A DNA stretch of 47,436 nucleotides from Shewanella sp. NIFS-20-20 (GCF_019209865.1 NZ_JAHUTT010000029.1:1-47436), one strand, 5' to 3'. Positions 27,289 to 37,548 are shown, counted from the stretch's first letter. Notes: generated from the sequence alone by a model not told the origin. Numbers and translations: made by a program.

Positions 27289-27322
27289 AAAAAAAAAGCC
27301 GATGACAAATATTATCAGCGGC
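27289..27322 (-). terminator. Terminator of the candidate small RNA
   Basis: On the minus strand GCCGCTGA and TCATCGGC pair with one internal mismatch around an AU-rich loop and are followed by nine Ts. It faces away from engB and lies 155 bases beyond the Spot 42 terminator, so it needs its own upstream transcript. Confidence 0.8.
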
Positions 27323-27416
27323 TTAAAGTTAGCTCTTTTGGGGAGAAGCTAAAATTCAACAAGACTCAAGTTCTGTTGTTTCACAAATGCAATATTTGTT
27401 AGTAACAGCGCTCAAT
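27289..27416 (-). ncRNA. Candidate small RNA downstream of Spot 42 (not recognised)
   Basis: A predicted 128-base minus-strand RNA. A -10 element TATGCT (27423-27428) with TTTAAT 17 bases further upstream gives a start near 27416. Three hairpins follow: ACAAAT/ATTTGT (27383-27399), CAACA/TGTTG (27357-27378) and TTAGCT/AGCTAA (27329-27352) with a loop rich in CUCCCC. The terminator is GCCG(ATGA)/(TCAG)CGGC with nine Us (27289-27322). It holds no open frame and has no GGA repeats, so it is not Csr-type. The C-rich loop could pair with ribosome-binding sites. I know of no named RNA matching it. Confidence 0.6.
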
Positions 27417-27476
27417 GAAGACAGCATAGCTCGAAATTCATCACAATTAAAGTATTTACTCTAATTTTTTCCGGAC

Positions 27477-27585
27477 AAAAAAAAGCCTCAGCAATATTAA
27501 GATTGCTGAGGCGCCAGAATTTGGCTGTTCACTAAAAGTGAAATAAAGGTTTGAAAGATAGAACATCTTAACCTCTGTACCCTAC
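27477..27585 (-). ncRNA. spf: Spot 42 small RNA
   Basis: The minus strand starts GTAGGGTACAGAGG and continues with AAGATGTTCTATCTTTCA, nearly identical to the 5' part of E. coli Spot 42. It ends with the stem GCCTCAGCAAT/ATTGCTGAGGC and a run of Us. The length of 109 bases equals the E. coli RNA, and the position between polA and engB is the classical one. Spot 42 is an Hfq-dependent RNA that represses central and secondary carbon metabolism genes. The Spot 42 open frame is not evident. Confidence 0.95.
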
Positions 27586-27592
27586 GCCGAGA

Positions 27593-27621
27593 ATAATAAG
27601 TGATTTATCATTTTATGAAAA
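27593..27621 (-). promoter_or_regulatory. spf promoter
   Basis: TATTAT at 27593-27598 lies 7 bases before the Spot 42 start; TTTTCA lies 17 bases further upstream as a -35. A TGTGA half-site at 27649-27653 hints at CRP but the second half is poor. Confidence 0.65.
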
Positions 27622-27817
27622 ACTGTTTTTCGCATGAGCTCCCAATAATGTGAGCTTGATCGTGCTCGCCGCTGCTTTTTGCTGCAAAATCTGATCTAAA
27701 AATTACATAAAAAAAGAAGATGTCACGCTTAAATGACATCTTCTGATAAAAAAGTAACATAATAGCGCAGGCAAACGCGGTCGTTCTTTGATCTGCCGCT
27801 GATAATTCTTAGGTGTT

Positions 27818-30580
27818 CTAGTGGGCTTGATCCCAGTTATCACCAATCCCTGCCTCGGCCAGTAGGGGAACATCTAAATCTGCAGCCGTCGCCATCAGCT
27901 CACATACTGTGTGCATCAGTGACTCAGCTTTGTCGGCATCGACTTCGAACACCAGTTCATCGTGTACTTGCATTATCATGCTGATCTCACCTTGGGTGTG
28001 CTGACCGATCCATTCATCAACCGTGATCATCGCGCGTTTAATGATGTCGGCCGCCGTGCCTTGCATGGGCGCGTTAATGGCGGCACGTTCAGCCGCTTGA
28101 CGGCGCATGGCGTTGCGGGCCTTAATTTCTGGCAGGTATAAACGTCGTCCAGCTAAGGTGGCTACATAGCCTTGTTCTGCTGCCAGCGCCCGAGTGTCTT
28201 CCATATAACGCAGGACCCCAGGATAACGGGCAAAATACGTATCAATATAGGTTTGAGCTTCGGCTCTGGGTATGTCTAATTGCTTGGCCAAACCAAAGGC
28301 TGACATACCGTAAATTAAGCCGAAGTTCACGGCTTTGGCCCGGCGACGTTGTTCGGTGGTGACTGTTTCAAAGGCAACATCAAACACCTCGGCCGCCGTC
28401 GCGCGGTGAATGTCTTTGCCTTCGGAAAACGCCTGCAGTAATCCAGGATCTTGAGACAAGTGCGCCATAATGCGCAATTCAATTTGTGAATAATCGGCCG
28501 CTAAAATCTTTTTACCCTCCGGGGCGATAAACGCTTGGCGGATACGGCGACCCTCGGCGGTGCGGATGGGAATATTCTGTAAATTAGGCTCGCTAGACGA
28601 TAAGCGCCCGGTGGCCGCATTAGCTTGATGATAACTGGTGTGTACGCGCCCGGTAGTCGCATTTACCATCAGCGGTAATTTATCGGTATAAGTACTCTTT
28701 AGCTTAGAAAGGCTGCGGTGCTCTAACAAGATTTTGGGTAGAGGGAAATCTAACGCCAGTTCAACTAAGACTTCTTCGGCGGTTGATGGTGCGCCTTTGG
28801 GGGTCTTCTTGAGTACGGGATACCCGAGCTTTTCAAAGAATATCGCTTGTAATTGTTTGGTGGAACTTAAGTTGAACTCCTCACCTGCAATCTCATGAGC
28901 TTGCTTTTCTAATTGATCGATTTTGCGGCTTAGTTCTTCACTTTGTTGTGATAATAATAAGCTATCGATCAAAACACCGCGGCGTTCCATAGCTGATAGC
29001 ACTGGAACTAACGGCATTTCAAGCGTGAGCAACACCTGACTTAAACCTGATTCTTTTTCCACACTCGGCCATAGATGTTGATGCAGTCTTAGGGTGATAT
29101 CGGCATCTTCAGCAGCATAAGGTGCGGCTTGCTCTAATGGAATTTGATTAAAGGTGAGTTGTTTAGCACCTTTACCCGCAATCTCTTCAAAACTGATATT
29201 GTGATGGCCTAAATATTTGAGTGCTAAGCTGTCCATGTCGTGGCGACTGGCCACGGAGTTAAAGACATAGGATTCCAGCATAGTGTCAAAACGACACCCG
29301 TTAAGCTGGATACCGGCATTGGCCAATACGCTCATATCATACTTGAGATTTTGGCCAACCTTGTGAATGCTAGCATCTTCGAGCAAAGGTTTGAGTTGCG
29401 CTAACACGTGTTGTTTATCAAGTTGAGCCGGCGCATCTTGATAATCATGCGCCAAGGGTAAATAAGCGGCTTCGCCGGCGTTAATGGCAAACGATAAACC
29501 GACCAATTGCGCCTGCATATAATCGAGACTGGTGGTCTCGGTATCCACGGCAACTAAGCTAGCCTGTTTGATTTTAAGCAACCAAGTATCGAGCTGCTCC
29601 TGAGTCAGGATGGTCTGATAATCTGTGGCTAGGATTGTGGTGTTAGCAGCCACAGGCGCTTCAGCTTGATCCGTTGCCGCCACAGCTGTCGCTGCACGTG
29701 TATCGAGCACTTCAGCCAGCCAACGTTTGAATTCCATCTCAGTAAAATATTGCGCCAAGGCTTGTTTGTCTTCTTGTTGGCGCTCGAGTTGTTGCCAAGT
29801 TTGATCCAGTTCGACATCGGTTTTAATGGTGGCCAGATCGTAAGAGAGTCGCAGCATTTCGGCATTATCTTTAATTTTAGCCGGCATGGTTTTAGCACCT
29901 CTAAAACCTAGTGTCGCCACTGCATCGGGATCGCTTAATAGATTATCCACGCTGCCGGCCCCCGAAATTAAGGCCACGGCTGTTTTCTCTCCGACACCAG
30001 GTAAGCCCGGAATGTTATCGGCCTTGTCACCCATCAGGGCTAATAGATCGATAATGCGGTCTGGGCCTACCCCAAATTTTTCGGTGACTTCTGCCGGCCC
30101 CATCACTGTGTCTGTCATGGTATTAATCAGGGTGACATTGTCGCTGACTAATTGCGCCATGTCTTTATCACCGGTACTGATTAAAGTGGCTCGCCCTTGG
30201 GCACATGCTTGGGTCGCGAGCGTTCCAATCACATCATCCGCTTCAACGCCTGAGATTGAAATTAACGGTAACCCCATGGCTTTAATGATGTTATGTAAGG
30301 GTTCAATTTGAGTGCGTAAATCATCTGGCATCGGCGGGCGCTGAGCCTTGTACTCGCTGTACATATCGTTACGGAAGGTTTTGCCTTTAGCATCGAATAC
30401 CACGGCCACATGAGATGGCGAATATTGACGCAATAAGCTTCTTAGCATATTGACTACACCATAGACGGCTCCGGTGGCTTCACCTTTCGAATTGGTGAGA
30501 TGTGGCGGCGCATAATAGGCGCGGTACAGGTAAGAAGAACCATCGATTAAGATCAGGGGATTTTCGCTGATTGTAGCCAT
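27818..30580 (-). CDS. polA: DNA polymerase I
   Basis: Repair and Okazaki-fragment polymerase, 920 residues from the ATG at 30580, which aligns with the E. coli start ('[16 protein letters not shown]'). The frame is open to 30664, but upstream ATGs lack ribosome-binding sites. Domains in order: 5'-3' exonuclease (1 to about 290, '[11 protein letters not shown]', 'GDKDMAQLV'), proofreading exonuclease with 'VAVDTETTS' (both acidic residues kept, so proofreading should be active), and the polymerase with motif A 'DYSQIELR', motif B '[14 protein letters not shown]' and motif C '[10 protein letters not shown]'. It is transcribed towards spf. Confidence 0.97.
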   Translation of the reverse strand: MATISENPLILIDGSSYLYRAYYAPPHLTNSKGEATGAVYGVVNMLRSLLRQYSPSHVAVVFDAKGKTFRNDMYSEYKAQRPPMPDDLRTQIEPLHNIIKAMGLPLISISGVEADDVIGTLATQACAQGRATLISTGDKDMAQLVSDNVTLINTMTDTVMGPAEVTEKFGVGPDRIIDLLALMGDKADNIPGLPGVGEKTAVALISGAGSVDNLLSDPDAVATLGFRGAKTMPAKIKDNAEMLRLSYDLATIKTDVELDQTWQQLERQQEDKQALAQYFTEMEFKRWLAEVLDTRAATAVAATDQAEAPVAANTTILATDYQTILTQEQLDTWLLKIKQASLVAVDTETTSLDYMQAQLVGLSFAINAGEAAYLPLAHDYQDAPAQLDKQHVLAQLKPLLEDASIHKVGQNLKYDMSVLANAGIQLNGCRFDTMLESYVFNSVASRHDMDSLALKYLGHHNISFEEIAGKGAKQLTFNQIPLEQAAPYAAEDADITLRLHQHLWPSVEKESGLSQVLLTLEMPLVPVLSAMERRGVLIDSLLLSQQSEELSRKIDQLEKQAHEIAGEEFNLSSTKQLQAIFFEKLGYPVLKKTPKGAPSTAEEVLVELALDFPLPKILLEHRSLSKLKSTYTDKLPLMVNATTGRVHTSYHQANAATGRLSSSEPNLQNIPIRTAEGRRIRQAFIAPEGKKILAADYSQIELRIMAHLSQDPGLLQAFSEGKDIHRATAAEVFDVAFETVTTEQRRRAKAVNFGLIYGMSAFGLAKQLDIPRAEAQTYIDTYFARYPGVLRYMEDTRALAAEQGYVATLAGRRLYLPEIKARNAMRRQAAERAAINAPMQGTAADIIKRAMITVDEWIGQHTQGEISMIMQVHDELVFEVDADKAESLMHTVCELMATAADLDVPLLAEAGIGDNWDQAH

Positions 30581-31090
30581 GTTGATATCGTGAGTCATTG
30601 CAAATGAAGTAAGCATGCCACATCGGCAAGCATTAGGCGAGTTGGCAGATGGCGGAACAGTCATCGGGGATCAAGATGTGATCAATGGGCTGAATATTTG
30701 AGCGGATGTGAACGAAATATATGCGAGGGTTTAAAAGGTGATTGTCTGTGGATAACTCTGTGAATCAAAATGATCAATATGGGAGTAACCGATCAGATCG
30801 AAAAGCCGGCTTTTTGTAAGTGGTTGATTTGTAGTAATTAAATAAAAATCCGTGAGATCAGATCAAATTTATACAAAACATCTTGAATTGTGGATTTTTT
30901 TGTTTAACAGAAAAAATAAGTGAGTTAAAAAGTCATCAATTTTGCCAAATAATAAACCGGATTTATAACTTAGCATGTTTTTTGAGCAGATCAATGCTTT
31001 TGTAACCATTCTGTTAAAATGCTTGGTTATAATGTCACCGACCTTATACCAATTGCAGCTAAGGTCGGTTTGGATGATTAATCTACTCGC
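30581..31090. other. polA-glpG intergenic region with DnaA box and GATC cluster
   Basis: About 510 bases without a gene. It holds a perfect DnaA box (TGTGGATAA, 30747-30755), eight GATC sites between 30669 and 30992, and two copies of GATCAGATC (30791-30799 and 30856-30864). The polA promoter should lie here. Near glpG there is a perfect hairpin at 31037-31069. Confidence 0.6.
31037..31069. terminator. Hairpin after glpG, likely terminator
   Basis: ACCGACCTTA pairs perfectly with TAAGGTCGGT around a 13-base loop, 22 bases after the glpG stop. The T-run on the minus strand is weak. Confidence 0.5.
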
Positions 31091-31939
31091 TTAAGAATGT
31101 GTTGATTGATTGCGCTGGCGACTGTCGAACAGACCTTGAGCAATGCCCACCAGTAAACCACCCACATGGGCGCCGTTGGCGATGGAGAGTCCAAAGGCAT
31201 CAGTGAAACCGAGTAGAAGCCAAAGCATCATAAAACCCATAAAGGAGTTTTGTAGCGCGATGCCAGCCTCTGGTTTACGCAGTCCCATTACATAGCTGTA
31301 GCCAGCTAAGGCATAAACTACCCCAGAAAGTCCGCCGAAATTAGGACCTTGTAACAGGTATTGCACCACATTAGGCAAGGTACCTGCCACGACGAGGATC
31401 ACCATAAGTTTAGCGCTGCCAAGTCGCTGCTCTATCTTGCCACCTAAATACCACCACCAGAGTAAATTAAAGATAATATGCATGGCTGAGAAATGGATAA
31501 GGCTTGGGGTAAAAACTCGCCAAAACTCCTCGATACTGGCACTGGGAATGACATGGAAGAAGCCGAGATAGCTAAATAGGGTATCGGCAAACCCAATATT
31601 CCAAGCCGTAAAGATGCCAATGCACAGCACTAAAATAGTGAGGGTGACCGGGCCGCTGGAGTGGATCACCTCAGCGATTAGCTGCTTTATGGGCTTACCG
31701 TAATTTAAGCCGCTTTGGGTATCGCCATATTCCCATGAAGCTTGGAGATACTTGTCATCGTGAGGATGTTGCAGAAAATACTGATATTCAGCCTCAGCTT
31801 TCACATAATCGGCCGCTTGCACCAGTAACTGCACTTGCATGTCATGGACGCGCATTTCGCACATCACATCTTGGCTTTTGAGGTAATCAATCAAGGCTTG
31901 GGCTGCTCGAGCATTGGGTAACTGGCCGAATATCATCAT
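31091..31939 (-). CDS. glpG: Rhomboid intramembrane serine protease
   Basis: Inner-membrane protease of 282 residues that cleaves substrates within the lipid bilayer. The N-terminal cytoplasmic domain ('[16 protein letters not shown]') matches E. coli GlpG; then come about six membrane segments. The catalytic pair is Ser in '[13 protein letters not shown]' and His in '[11 protein letters not shown]'; '[14 protein letters not shown]' holds the conserved HxxxN motif. The start at 31939 overlaps the glpE stop by ATGA. It forms an operon with glpE. Confidence 0.93.
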   Translation of the reverse strand: MMIFGQLPNARAAQALIDYLKSQDVMCEMRVHDMQVQLLVQAADYVKAEAEYQYFLQHPHDDKYLQASWEYGDTQSGLNYGKPIKQLIAEVIHSSGPVTLTILVLCIGIFTAWNIGFADTLFSYLGFFHVIPSASIEEFWRVFTPSLIHFSAMHIIFNLLWWWYLGGKIEQRLGSAKLMVILVVAGTLPNVVQYLLQGPNFGGLSGVVYALAGYSYVMGLRKPEAGIALQNSFMGFMMLWLLLGFTDAFGLSIANGAHVGGLLVGIAQGLFDSRQRNQSTHS

Positions 31940-32241
31940 AGATTTACGACCTGCCATGAAGTAAAGCCGCCATCGAGGCTGTAGACGTGATCAAACCCTT
32001 GCTCGCTTAAGTAGTTGGCGGCATTCTGGCTGCTAATACCGTGATAGCACACTACGACCAAAGGGGCATCGAGATCGGCTTGTTGAATATAGTCAACGAG
32101 ATTGTCGTTGCTGAGATTGAATGAGCTCGGGATGTGCCCTTGCTCGAAACTGGCAGCATCTCGGATGTCGACAATTTGCAGTTGCGGATCTTGTTGCTGC
32201 AGCTTGCTTAGTTGCGCAAGATCTAAATGGGCAAATGGCAT
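31936..32241 (-). CDS. glpE: Thiosulfate sulfurtransferase (rhodanese)
   Basis: Single-domain rhodanese of 101 residues that moves sulfane sulfur from thiosulfate to acceptors such as thioredoxin. Typical parts: '[16 protein letters not shown]', the active loop '[13 protein letters not shown]' with its Cys, and '[12 protein letters not shown]'. The start is placed at the ATG at 32241, behind GGAG with 5-base spacing; a longer frame to 32268 would overlap the tdh terminator. Coupled to glpG by a four-base overlap. Confidence 0.93.
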   Translation of the reverse strand: MPFAHLDLAQLSKLQQQDPQLQIVDIRDAASFEQGHIPSSFNLSNDNLVDYIQQADLDAPLVVVCYHGISSQNAANYLSEQGFDHVYSLDGGFTSWQVVNL

Positions 32242-32252
32242 AAAAACTCCAA

Positions 32253-32275
32253 TAAAAATGGCGGGCAAGCCCGCC
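32253..32275 (-). terminator. tdh terminator
   Basis: On the minus strand GGCGGGC and GCCCGCC form a perfect stem followed by ATTTTTATT, 8 bases after the tdh stop. Confidence 0.85.
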
Positions 32276-32282
32276 GTGGTAT

Positions 32283-33308
32283 TTAAGACCAGTCGAGGAT
32301 GACTTTACCAGATTGGCCGGAGCACATGGCATCAAAGCCTTGTTGGAAATCATCGATGGCAAAATGGTGAGTAATGATCGGGCTAATATCGAGACCGGAT
32401 TGGATAAGGCTGGCCATCTTGTACCAAGTTTCGAACATCTCGCGGCCATAAATGCCTTTTAGCACCAGCCCCTTGAAGATCACCTTGCTCCAATCAATCG
32501 CCATGTCGCCACTTGGAATACCGAGCATGGCAATTTTACCGCCATGATTCATGGTATCGAGCATGGAGTGAAACGCCGAGGGCACTCCAGACATTTCTAA
32601 GCCAACATCGAAACCTTCGGTCATACCGAGTTCACTCATCACCGCTGTTAAGTCTTCGCTAGCGACATTAACGGCTCGGGTCGCCCCCATTTTCCGGGCT
32701 AATTCGAGGCGGTATTCGTTGACGTCGGTGATCACTACATGGCGAGCCCCTACGTGACGACACACAGCCGCCGCCATAATACCTATGGGGCCGGCACCGG
32801 TAATTAATACGTCTTCACCCACTAAATCAAAAGATAGCGCGGTATGGACCGCATTGCCGAAGGGATCGAAAATGGCGGCCATATCATCGCTAATATCATC
32901 AGGGATTTTAAAGGCGTTAAATGCAGGGATCACCAAGTATTCGGCAAATGAGCCTTGGCGGTTGACCCCTACACCTGTGGTATTGCGGCATAAATGAGTA
33001 CGACCGGCGCGACAATTTCGGCAATAACCACAGGTGATATGGCCTTCACCCGAGACCCTATCGCCAATAGTAAAGCCGCGGACTTCTTGGCCCATACCCA
33101 CGACTTCGCCGACGTATTCGTGACCAACAATCATGGGTACCGGAATGGTTTTTTGTGACCATTCATCCCACTTATAAATATGGACATCGGTACCACAAAT
33201 TGCCGTCTTACGGATCTTGATCAGCAGGTCATTGTGGCCAACCTCTGGCATGGGAGCTTCCACTTGCCAGATACCTTCTTTAGGGTGCAATTTACTGAGC
33301 GCTTTCAT
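32283..33308 (-). CDS. tdh: L-threonine 3-dehydrogenase
   Basis: Zinc-dependent enzyme that oxidises L-threonine to 2-amino-3-ketobutyrate with NAD+. The 341 residues equal the E. coli length. Catalytic zinc ligands are Cys in '[15 protein letters not shown]' and His in '[13 protein letters not shown]'; the structural zinc site is '[15 protein letters not shown]'. The NAD site is '[10 protein letters not shown]'. The start has AAGGAT 5 bases upstream. It follows kbl by 8 bases and forms the kbl-tdh operon. Confidence 0.97.
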   Translation of the reverse strand: MKALSKLHPKEGIWQVEAPMPEVGHNDLLIKIRKTAICGTDVHIYKWDEWSQKTIPVPMIVGHEYVGEVVGMGQEVRGFTIGDRVSGEGHITCGYCRNCRAGRTHLCRNTTGVGVNRQGSFAEYLVIPAFNAFKIPDDISDDMAAIFDPFGNAVHTALSFDLVGEDVLITGAGPIGIMAAAVCRHVGARHVVITDVNEYRLELARKMGATRAVNVASEDLTAVMSELGMTEGFDVGLEMSGVPSAFHSMLDTMNHGGKIAMLGIPSGDMAIDWSKVIFKGLVLKGIYGREMFETWYKMASLIQSGLDISPIITHHFAIDDFQQGFDAMCSGQSGKVILDWS

Positions 33309-33316
33309 GATGATCC

Positions 33317-34510
33317 TTAAATAATGCCTAATTCTTTGCCAATACGAGTAAAGGCTTCAATGGCTTGATCTAACTGGGCTTGAGTATGGGCCGCCGACAT
33401 TTGAGTACGAATTCTCGCCTGGCCTTTAGGCACTACCGGGTACGAAAAACCGACCACATAAATATGTTCTTGCAGAAGTCGATTAGCAAATTCTGAAGCT
33501 AATTTAGCATCACCAATCATCACGGGAATGATGGCATGGTCGGCGCCACCTAAGGTAAAACCTGCCGCTGACATTTGCGCCCGGAAATACTGGCTATTAT
33601 CCCAAACGGCTTGACGCAAGGCATGACCAGATTTTAACAATGCCAATACCTGAATCGAGGCTTGCACAATCGCTGGCGCTAATGAGTTAGAAAATAAATA
33701 CGGACGTGAACGCTGACGCAGCCAATCAATGACTTCTTTTTTGCCCGAGGTAAAGCCTCCAGAGGCGCCGCCCAAAGCCTTACCCAAAGTCCCGGTAATA
33801 ATGTCGACGCGATCCATCACTTGGCAGTGTTCATGAGTACCACGACCATTGGCGCCAATAAAACCGACCGCATGAGAATCATCAACCATGACTAAGGCGT
33901 CATACTTATCGGCCAGATCACACACCCCTTGCAGGTTCGCTATCACACCATCCATGGAGAACACGCCATCGGTGGCAATTAAGATGTGGCGCGCCCCCGC
34001 AGCCTGAGCGGCTTGCAATTGTTGTTCTAAATCGGCCATATCATTATTGGCATAACGGAAGCGCTTGGCTTTACATAAACGCACACCGTCGATGATCGAG
34101 GCATGATTTAATGCATCTGAAACAATGGCGTCTTCTGGGCCTAATAAGGTTTCAAAAAGACCTGCGTTGGCATCGAAACATGAAGAATAAAGAATGGTAT
34201 CTTCCATGCCCAAAAAGTCACTTAATGAGGCTTCTAGTTGCTTATGAATATCTTGGGTGCCACAGATAAAACGTACCGATGCCATGCCAAAACCATGGTG
34301 ATCTAAGCCTTGTTTGGCGGCGGTGATGAGGTCAGGGTGGTTGGCGAGGCCGAGGTAGTTATTGGCACAGAAATTAATGACTTGCTTTTGATTTACTTCG
34401 ATAGCCGTTTGCTGAGCTGAAGCAATGACACGTTCACTCTTGTAGAGGCCTTCAGCCTTTACATCTTGGATTTGTTGTTTAATTTGCTGGTAAAAAGATG
34501 ACGAGGCCAC
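33317..34510 (-). CDS. kbl: Glycine C-acetyltransferase (2-amino-3-ketobutyrate CoA ligase)
   Basis: PLP enzyme that cleaves 2-amino-3-ketobutyrate with CoA to glycine and acetyl-CoA, completing threonine breakdown begun by Tdh. The start is GTG behind AGGAG with 7-base spacing. The 397 residues fit the family. The PLP lysine lies in '[14 protein letters not shown]'; other marks are '[14 protein letters not shown]', '[13 protein letters not shown]' and '[10 protein letters not shown]'. In related bacteria the operon is controlled by Lrp; no clear Lrp site is apparent in the 157-base gap upstream. Confidence 0.96.
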   Translation of the reverse strand: MASSSFYQQIKQQIQDVKAEGLYKSERVIASAQQTAIEVNQKQVINFCANNYLGLANHPDLITAAKQGLDHHGFGMASVRFICGTQDIHKQLEASLSDFLGMEDTILYSSCFDANAGLFETLLGPEDAIVSDALNHASIIDGVRLCKAKRFRYANNDMADLEQQLQAAQAAGARHILIATDGVFSMDGVIANLQGVCDLADKYDALVMVDDSHAVGFIGANGRGTHEHCQVMDRVDIITGTLGKALGGASGGFTSGKKEVIDWLRQRSRPYLFSNSLAPAIVQASIQVLALLKSGHALRQAVWDNSQYFRAQMSAAGFTLGGADHAIIPVMIGDAKLASEFANRLLQEHIYVVGFSYPVVPKGQARIRTQMSAAHTQAQLDQAIEAFTRIGKELGII

Positions 34511-34667
34511 GGATGTCTCCTAGGGTAGTTATTGTGATTGTTGGAGTTGTTGGCATTTTAACCTTAAATTCAGCGGCTCTACAGTCATTTTTGATATAAG
34601 TGAGCGCGCCAGCGCACAGGTGGGGCTGGCCGAAATGTGATTTAGCTCGGCAAATATTCTTAAAAGC

Positions 34668-35315
34668 TTAAGCGACCTCTGGCCGTGATAACTGGCGATA
34701 ATGTTGTTCCATGCGCTCAAAGGTCTCGAGCGAGGTTGGCATGGCATAGCTTTTGAAGATCATCAAGACCCGCAGTAAGCCTTCGTACAGAGTGGCTTTA
34801 CTGATTTGATGGGTGCTTGATTGCGTGAGTTGATACCCAATCCACGAGCTAACGATCATTTTAATCGTGTCGGCCAGTTCAACCACTTTCCCATGTTCAA
34901 TATTGAGAAAGCCGTCTTGACATAATTGAGATAAGACCTGACTTGAACGCTGCAATACTGATTGCTGAGCGGTTAAGTATCGTTGCTTTAGGGTGTCATC
35001 TCGACTCAGGATATCGGCGAGATTGGCGTACATAAATCGAAACTGCCACATGGTGTAAAACATGGCGTCAAAATAACTGAGCAAGAGTTCGACATCGATT
35101 TGTTGTTCAACATAGGGTTGAAACCCCTGTTGCAGGTGCTCTTCATAGCGAGTGAAAATACAGCGAATGATGTCTTCTTTGTTTCTGAAGTGGTAATAAA
35201 GATTGCCCGGACTGATGCCGAGGTGCGCCGCAATGTGATTGGTGGTGGTGGCTCGCTCACCATGTTCATTGAATAACTCAAGGCTAGCTAAAATAATTTT
35301 ATCACGCGTTTTCAT
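34668..35315 (-). CDS. TetR/AcrR family transcriptional regulator
   Basis: DNA-binding regulator of 215 residues. The N-terminal helix-turn-helix is typical: 'MKTRDKIILASLELFNEHG', 'TTTNHIAAHLGISPGNLYYHF', 'KEDIIRCIF'. The start at 35315 has AGGGA 6 bases upstream; a longer frame to 35411 lacks one. The C-terminal ligand domain is helical and not assignable. It diverges from waaA across a 124-base gap and could regulate it or itself. The target and ligand are unknown. Confidence 0.87.
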   Translation of the reverse strand: MKTRDKIILASLELFNEHGERATTTNHIAAHLGISPGNLYYHFRNKEDIIRCIFTRYEEHLQQGFQPYVEQQIDVELLLSYFDAMFYTMWQFRFMYANLADILSRDDTLKQRYLTAQQSVLQRSSQVLSQLCQDGFLNIEHGKVVELADTIKMIVSSWIGYQLTQSSTHQISKATLYEGLLRVLMIFKSYAMPTSLETFERMEQHYRQLSRPEVA

Positions 35316-35439
35316 GGGATTCCCTAAGGATAAAGTGCTTAATTGAATTACCTTTTTGCAGTCTTGAGCTGTGTGCTGCGGCTTTATGTTAACATTGGCA
35401 TCAAGCCCCAAGCAAAATCGATTTTAAGCATAAATTAAT

Positions 35440-36723
35440 ATGAACCGACTGCTTTACTCTATTTTGGTCACCTTGCTGACCCCCGTTCTGGTGATATACC
35501 TCATGCTGCGATCCCGAAAAGATCCGGCGTATCGATTGAGATGGCGAGAGCGCTTTGGCATCAAACGGTTAGCCTCGACCGAGGTGCTTATCCATGCGGT
35601 TTCCATGGGCGAAACCTTGGCGGCCTTGCCGTTAATTAGGCAATTGCTGCGAGATCATCCTCAATATCGCTTGACGTTAACCAGCACGAGCCCGACCGGA
35701 TCGGCCGAGATCGTTAAAGCTTTCGCTGCCGAAATCGCGCTTGGACGAGTGCAACACGTGTATTTACCGTTTGATATTCCATGGGCGGTGGCGCGCTTTG
35801 TTCGGCAAGTGGCGCCGCAACTCGTGGTCATTATGGAAACGGAACTGTGGCCAAATTTGGTGCATTATTGCAATCGGGCTGGCGCTAAAGTGGTGCTTGC
35901 TAATGCCCGTTTGTCGGCTAAATCGGCCAATCAATACCAACAAAGACTCAGGCTGATCCGGCCTATGCTGCAGCAATTGGCCGCAATAGCCGTGCAAACC
36001 GATGCCGAGGCGGCACGTTTTATTGCCCTAGGCGTTGATCCTGATGTGGTGACAGTGTGCGGCAGCTTAAAGTTTGACTTAACTGTCGATAAGAGCCGAG
36101 TTCAACAAGCTCAACACTGGCGCCAACAATGGCAGCGGCAAGATGCGCCGGTATGGGTGGCGGGAAGCGTTCATCCTGGGGAATTTACCGAGATCATCGC
36201 GGCGCATCAGCAGGTGTTGGCCCAGCAGCCTAACGCCCTAATGATCATGGTGCCGAGGCACCCAGAGCAGTTTGACCTCGCAGCTCAAACCTTAGCGGCG
36301 GCCGGCTTGTCCTTTGTCCGCCGCAGCGAGCAACAAGCGCCAGAAGCAGAGACCCAAGTGATATTGGGCGATACCATGGGGGAGTTACTGGATCTTTATG
36401 CTTGCGCTGATCAAGCCTTTGTCGGCGGTAGCTTAATCGTGCATGGGGGCCACAATCCTTTAGAGCCCGCCGCACTGGGCCTTGCGGTGTATATGGGGCC
36501 AAATTTTCGAGATTTTTTAGAAATCACCGAGTTATTACGTGGTGAAGGCAACTTAACCTTGGTCACTGATGGTCATGCCTTGGGGCAATTATTACTGTTC
36601 AGGGCTCAACATCCGCGGGAGTTACACGCTGCAGCAAAGGCTGGCCAACGGGTATTGGCCAATAATCGTGGCGCGCTAACCAAACAATTAACTGTGATAG
36701 AGCAACAACTGCGCAACTCATGA
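35440..36723 (+). CDS. waaA: 3-deoxy-D-manno-octulosonic acid (Kdo) transferase
   Basis: Inner-membrane-associated glycosyltransferase that adds Kdo from CMP-Kdo to lipid IVA in LPS assembly. The 427 residues match WaaA/KdtA. One N-terminal membrane segment (about 4-23) is followed by 'RWRERFG', 'HAVSMGETLAALPLIRQLL', 'TSTSPTGSAEIVKAF', 'METELWPNL' and 'GGSLIVHGGHNPLEPA'. No strong ribosome-binding site precedes the ATG. Presence of kdkA just downstream suggests a single, phosphorylated Kdo, as in Haemophilus and Vibrio. Confidence 0.95.
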   Translation: MNRLLYSILVTLLTPVLVIYLMLRSRKDPAYRLRWRERFGIKRLASTEVLIHAVSMGETLAALPLIRQLLRDHPQYRLTLTSTSPTGSAEIVKAFAAEIALGRVQHVYLPFDIPWAVARFVRQVAPQLVVIMETELWPNLVHYCNRAGAKVVLANARLSAKSANQYQQRLRLIRPMLQQLAAIAVQTDAEAARFIALGVDPDVVTVCGSLKFDLTVDKSRVQQAQHWRQQWQRQDAPVWVAGSVHPGEFTEIIAAHQQVLAQQPNALMIMVPRHPEQFDLAAQTLAAAGLSFVRRSEQQAPEAETQVILGDTMGELLDLYACADQAFVGGSLIVHGGHNPLEPAALGLAVYMGPNFRDFLEITELLRGEGNLTLVTDGHALGQLLLFRAQHPRELHAAAKAGQRVLANNRGALTKQLTVIEQQLRNS

Positions 36724-36736
36724 TTGTTGGCGCGAA

Positions 36737-37495
36737 TTAACCCAATGCACGGGTGAGGTTATAACCCTTAAGTAAGCTCATCCAGCAATCATCGCTGAAG
36801 GCCAAGTGAGGCTGCTTGGATTTTTCTTTGGTGAATGAGCGCAGTAATCGCGCCAGATTAGCCTGTTGCCATTGATGAGATGCCGGCTTGATGGCCCCCC
36901 GATCAAAATCGATTAAATGAAAGCCATCTTCATTAAGCATGATATTTTTGGCATTTAAATCTGCGTGATAAACGCCGCGCTGATGAAACTTAGCAATGCA
37001 ACCACCTAAGGCTTGCCATTGCTCCATATCGAAACTTTGCTCGCTGAGGATATCGACCAGATCCCGTGCACCCGCAATTTTTTCGATTAAAATATCCGCT
37101 TGGTAAAATAATCCGTGCCGAATGACTCGCGCCGCAATGGGCTTAGGCACTGGATACCCTTCAATCCACAGGGTATTTAATAAGGTCAGTTCGGCGGCTG
37201 CGCGGGTGCGTTGCAAGCCTAAATAGCAATATTTGTCTTTAGAGAGGCGGGCGATAGCGCCGCCACGCCAATAATGACGCAACACCCACTGTTGGCGGTC
37301 CTGCTCGACAAACCACGTCGTATAGCGGCCACATGAAGACCCAATCACCGCATCACGGCTCTGCCAATAATCAGGCTCAAACCAATCTGGACTTAATTGT
37401 TGCGGTGCAAATTGGGTTGAAAGTAAGCTTGTTTGATCAAGCTTTTGGATCTTGAGCGTAAATGACATATTTAGTTGGGCCAAAACATGGAACAC
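36737..37495 (-). CDS. kdkA: Kdo kinase
   Basis: Phosphorylates the Kdo residue on lipid A at position 4 using ATP. The 252-residue protein matches Haemophilus KdkA: 'SSCGRYTTWFV', 'LRHYWRGGAIARLSKDKY', 'PVPKPIAARV', 'YQADILIEKI', the catalytic loop 'HADLNAKNIML' and 'LIDFDRG'. The start is uncertain: ATG at 37495 or at 37468, neither with a clear ribosome-binding site. It converges with waaA and diverges from the next glycosyltransferase. Confidence 0.92.
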   Translation of the reverse strand: MFHVLAQLNMSFTLKIQKLDQTSLLSTQFAPQQLSPDWFEPDYWQSRDAVIGSSCGRYTTWFVEQDRQQWVLRHYWRGGAIARLSKDKYCYLGLQRTRAAAELTLLNTLWIEGYPVPKPIAARVIRHGLFYQADILIEKIAGARDLVDILSEQSFDMEQWQALGGCIAKFHQRGVYHADLNAKNIMLNEDGFHLIDFDRGAIKPASHQWQQANLARLLRSFTKEKSKQPHLAFSDDCWMSLLKGYNLTRALG

Positions 37496-37548
37496 GAGGC
37501 TATTCTACATTAAGATCCACGCCTTGCACCTACTAACTGGCTATCGCT

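Noticed and set aside
27289..27322. Assigning this hairpin to engB as its terminator
   Set aside because: The T-run follows the stem only on the minus strand, and engB already has its own terminator at 27257-27286.
27649..27664. CRP site upstream of spf
   Set aside because: Only one half (TGTGA) is good; the other half matches poorly, so I do not list it as a feature although E. coli spf is CRP-controlled.
29886..30311. 141-codon plus-strand frame opposite polA
   Set aside because: Fully inside polA on the other strand, with no ribosome-binding site or recognisable motif.
30581..31090. Chromosomal replication origin
   Set aside because: Only one perfect DnaA box and no dnaA, mnmG or rpmH neighbours; the GATC cluster alone is not enough.
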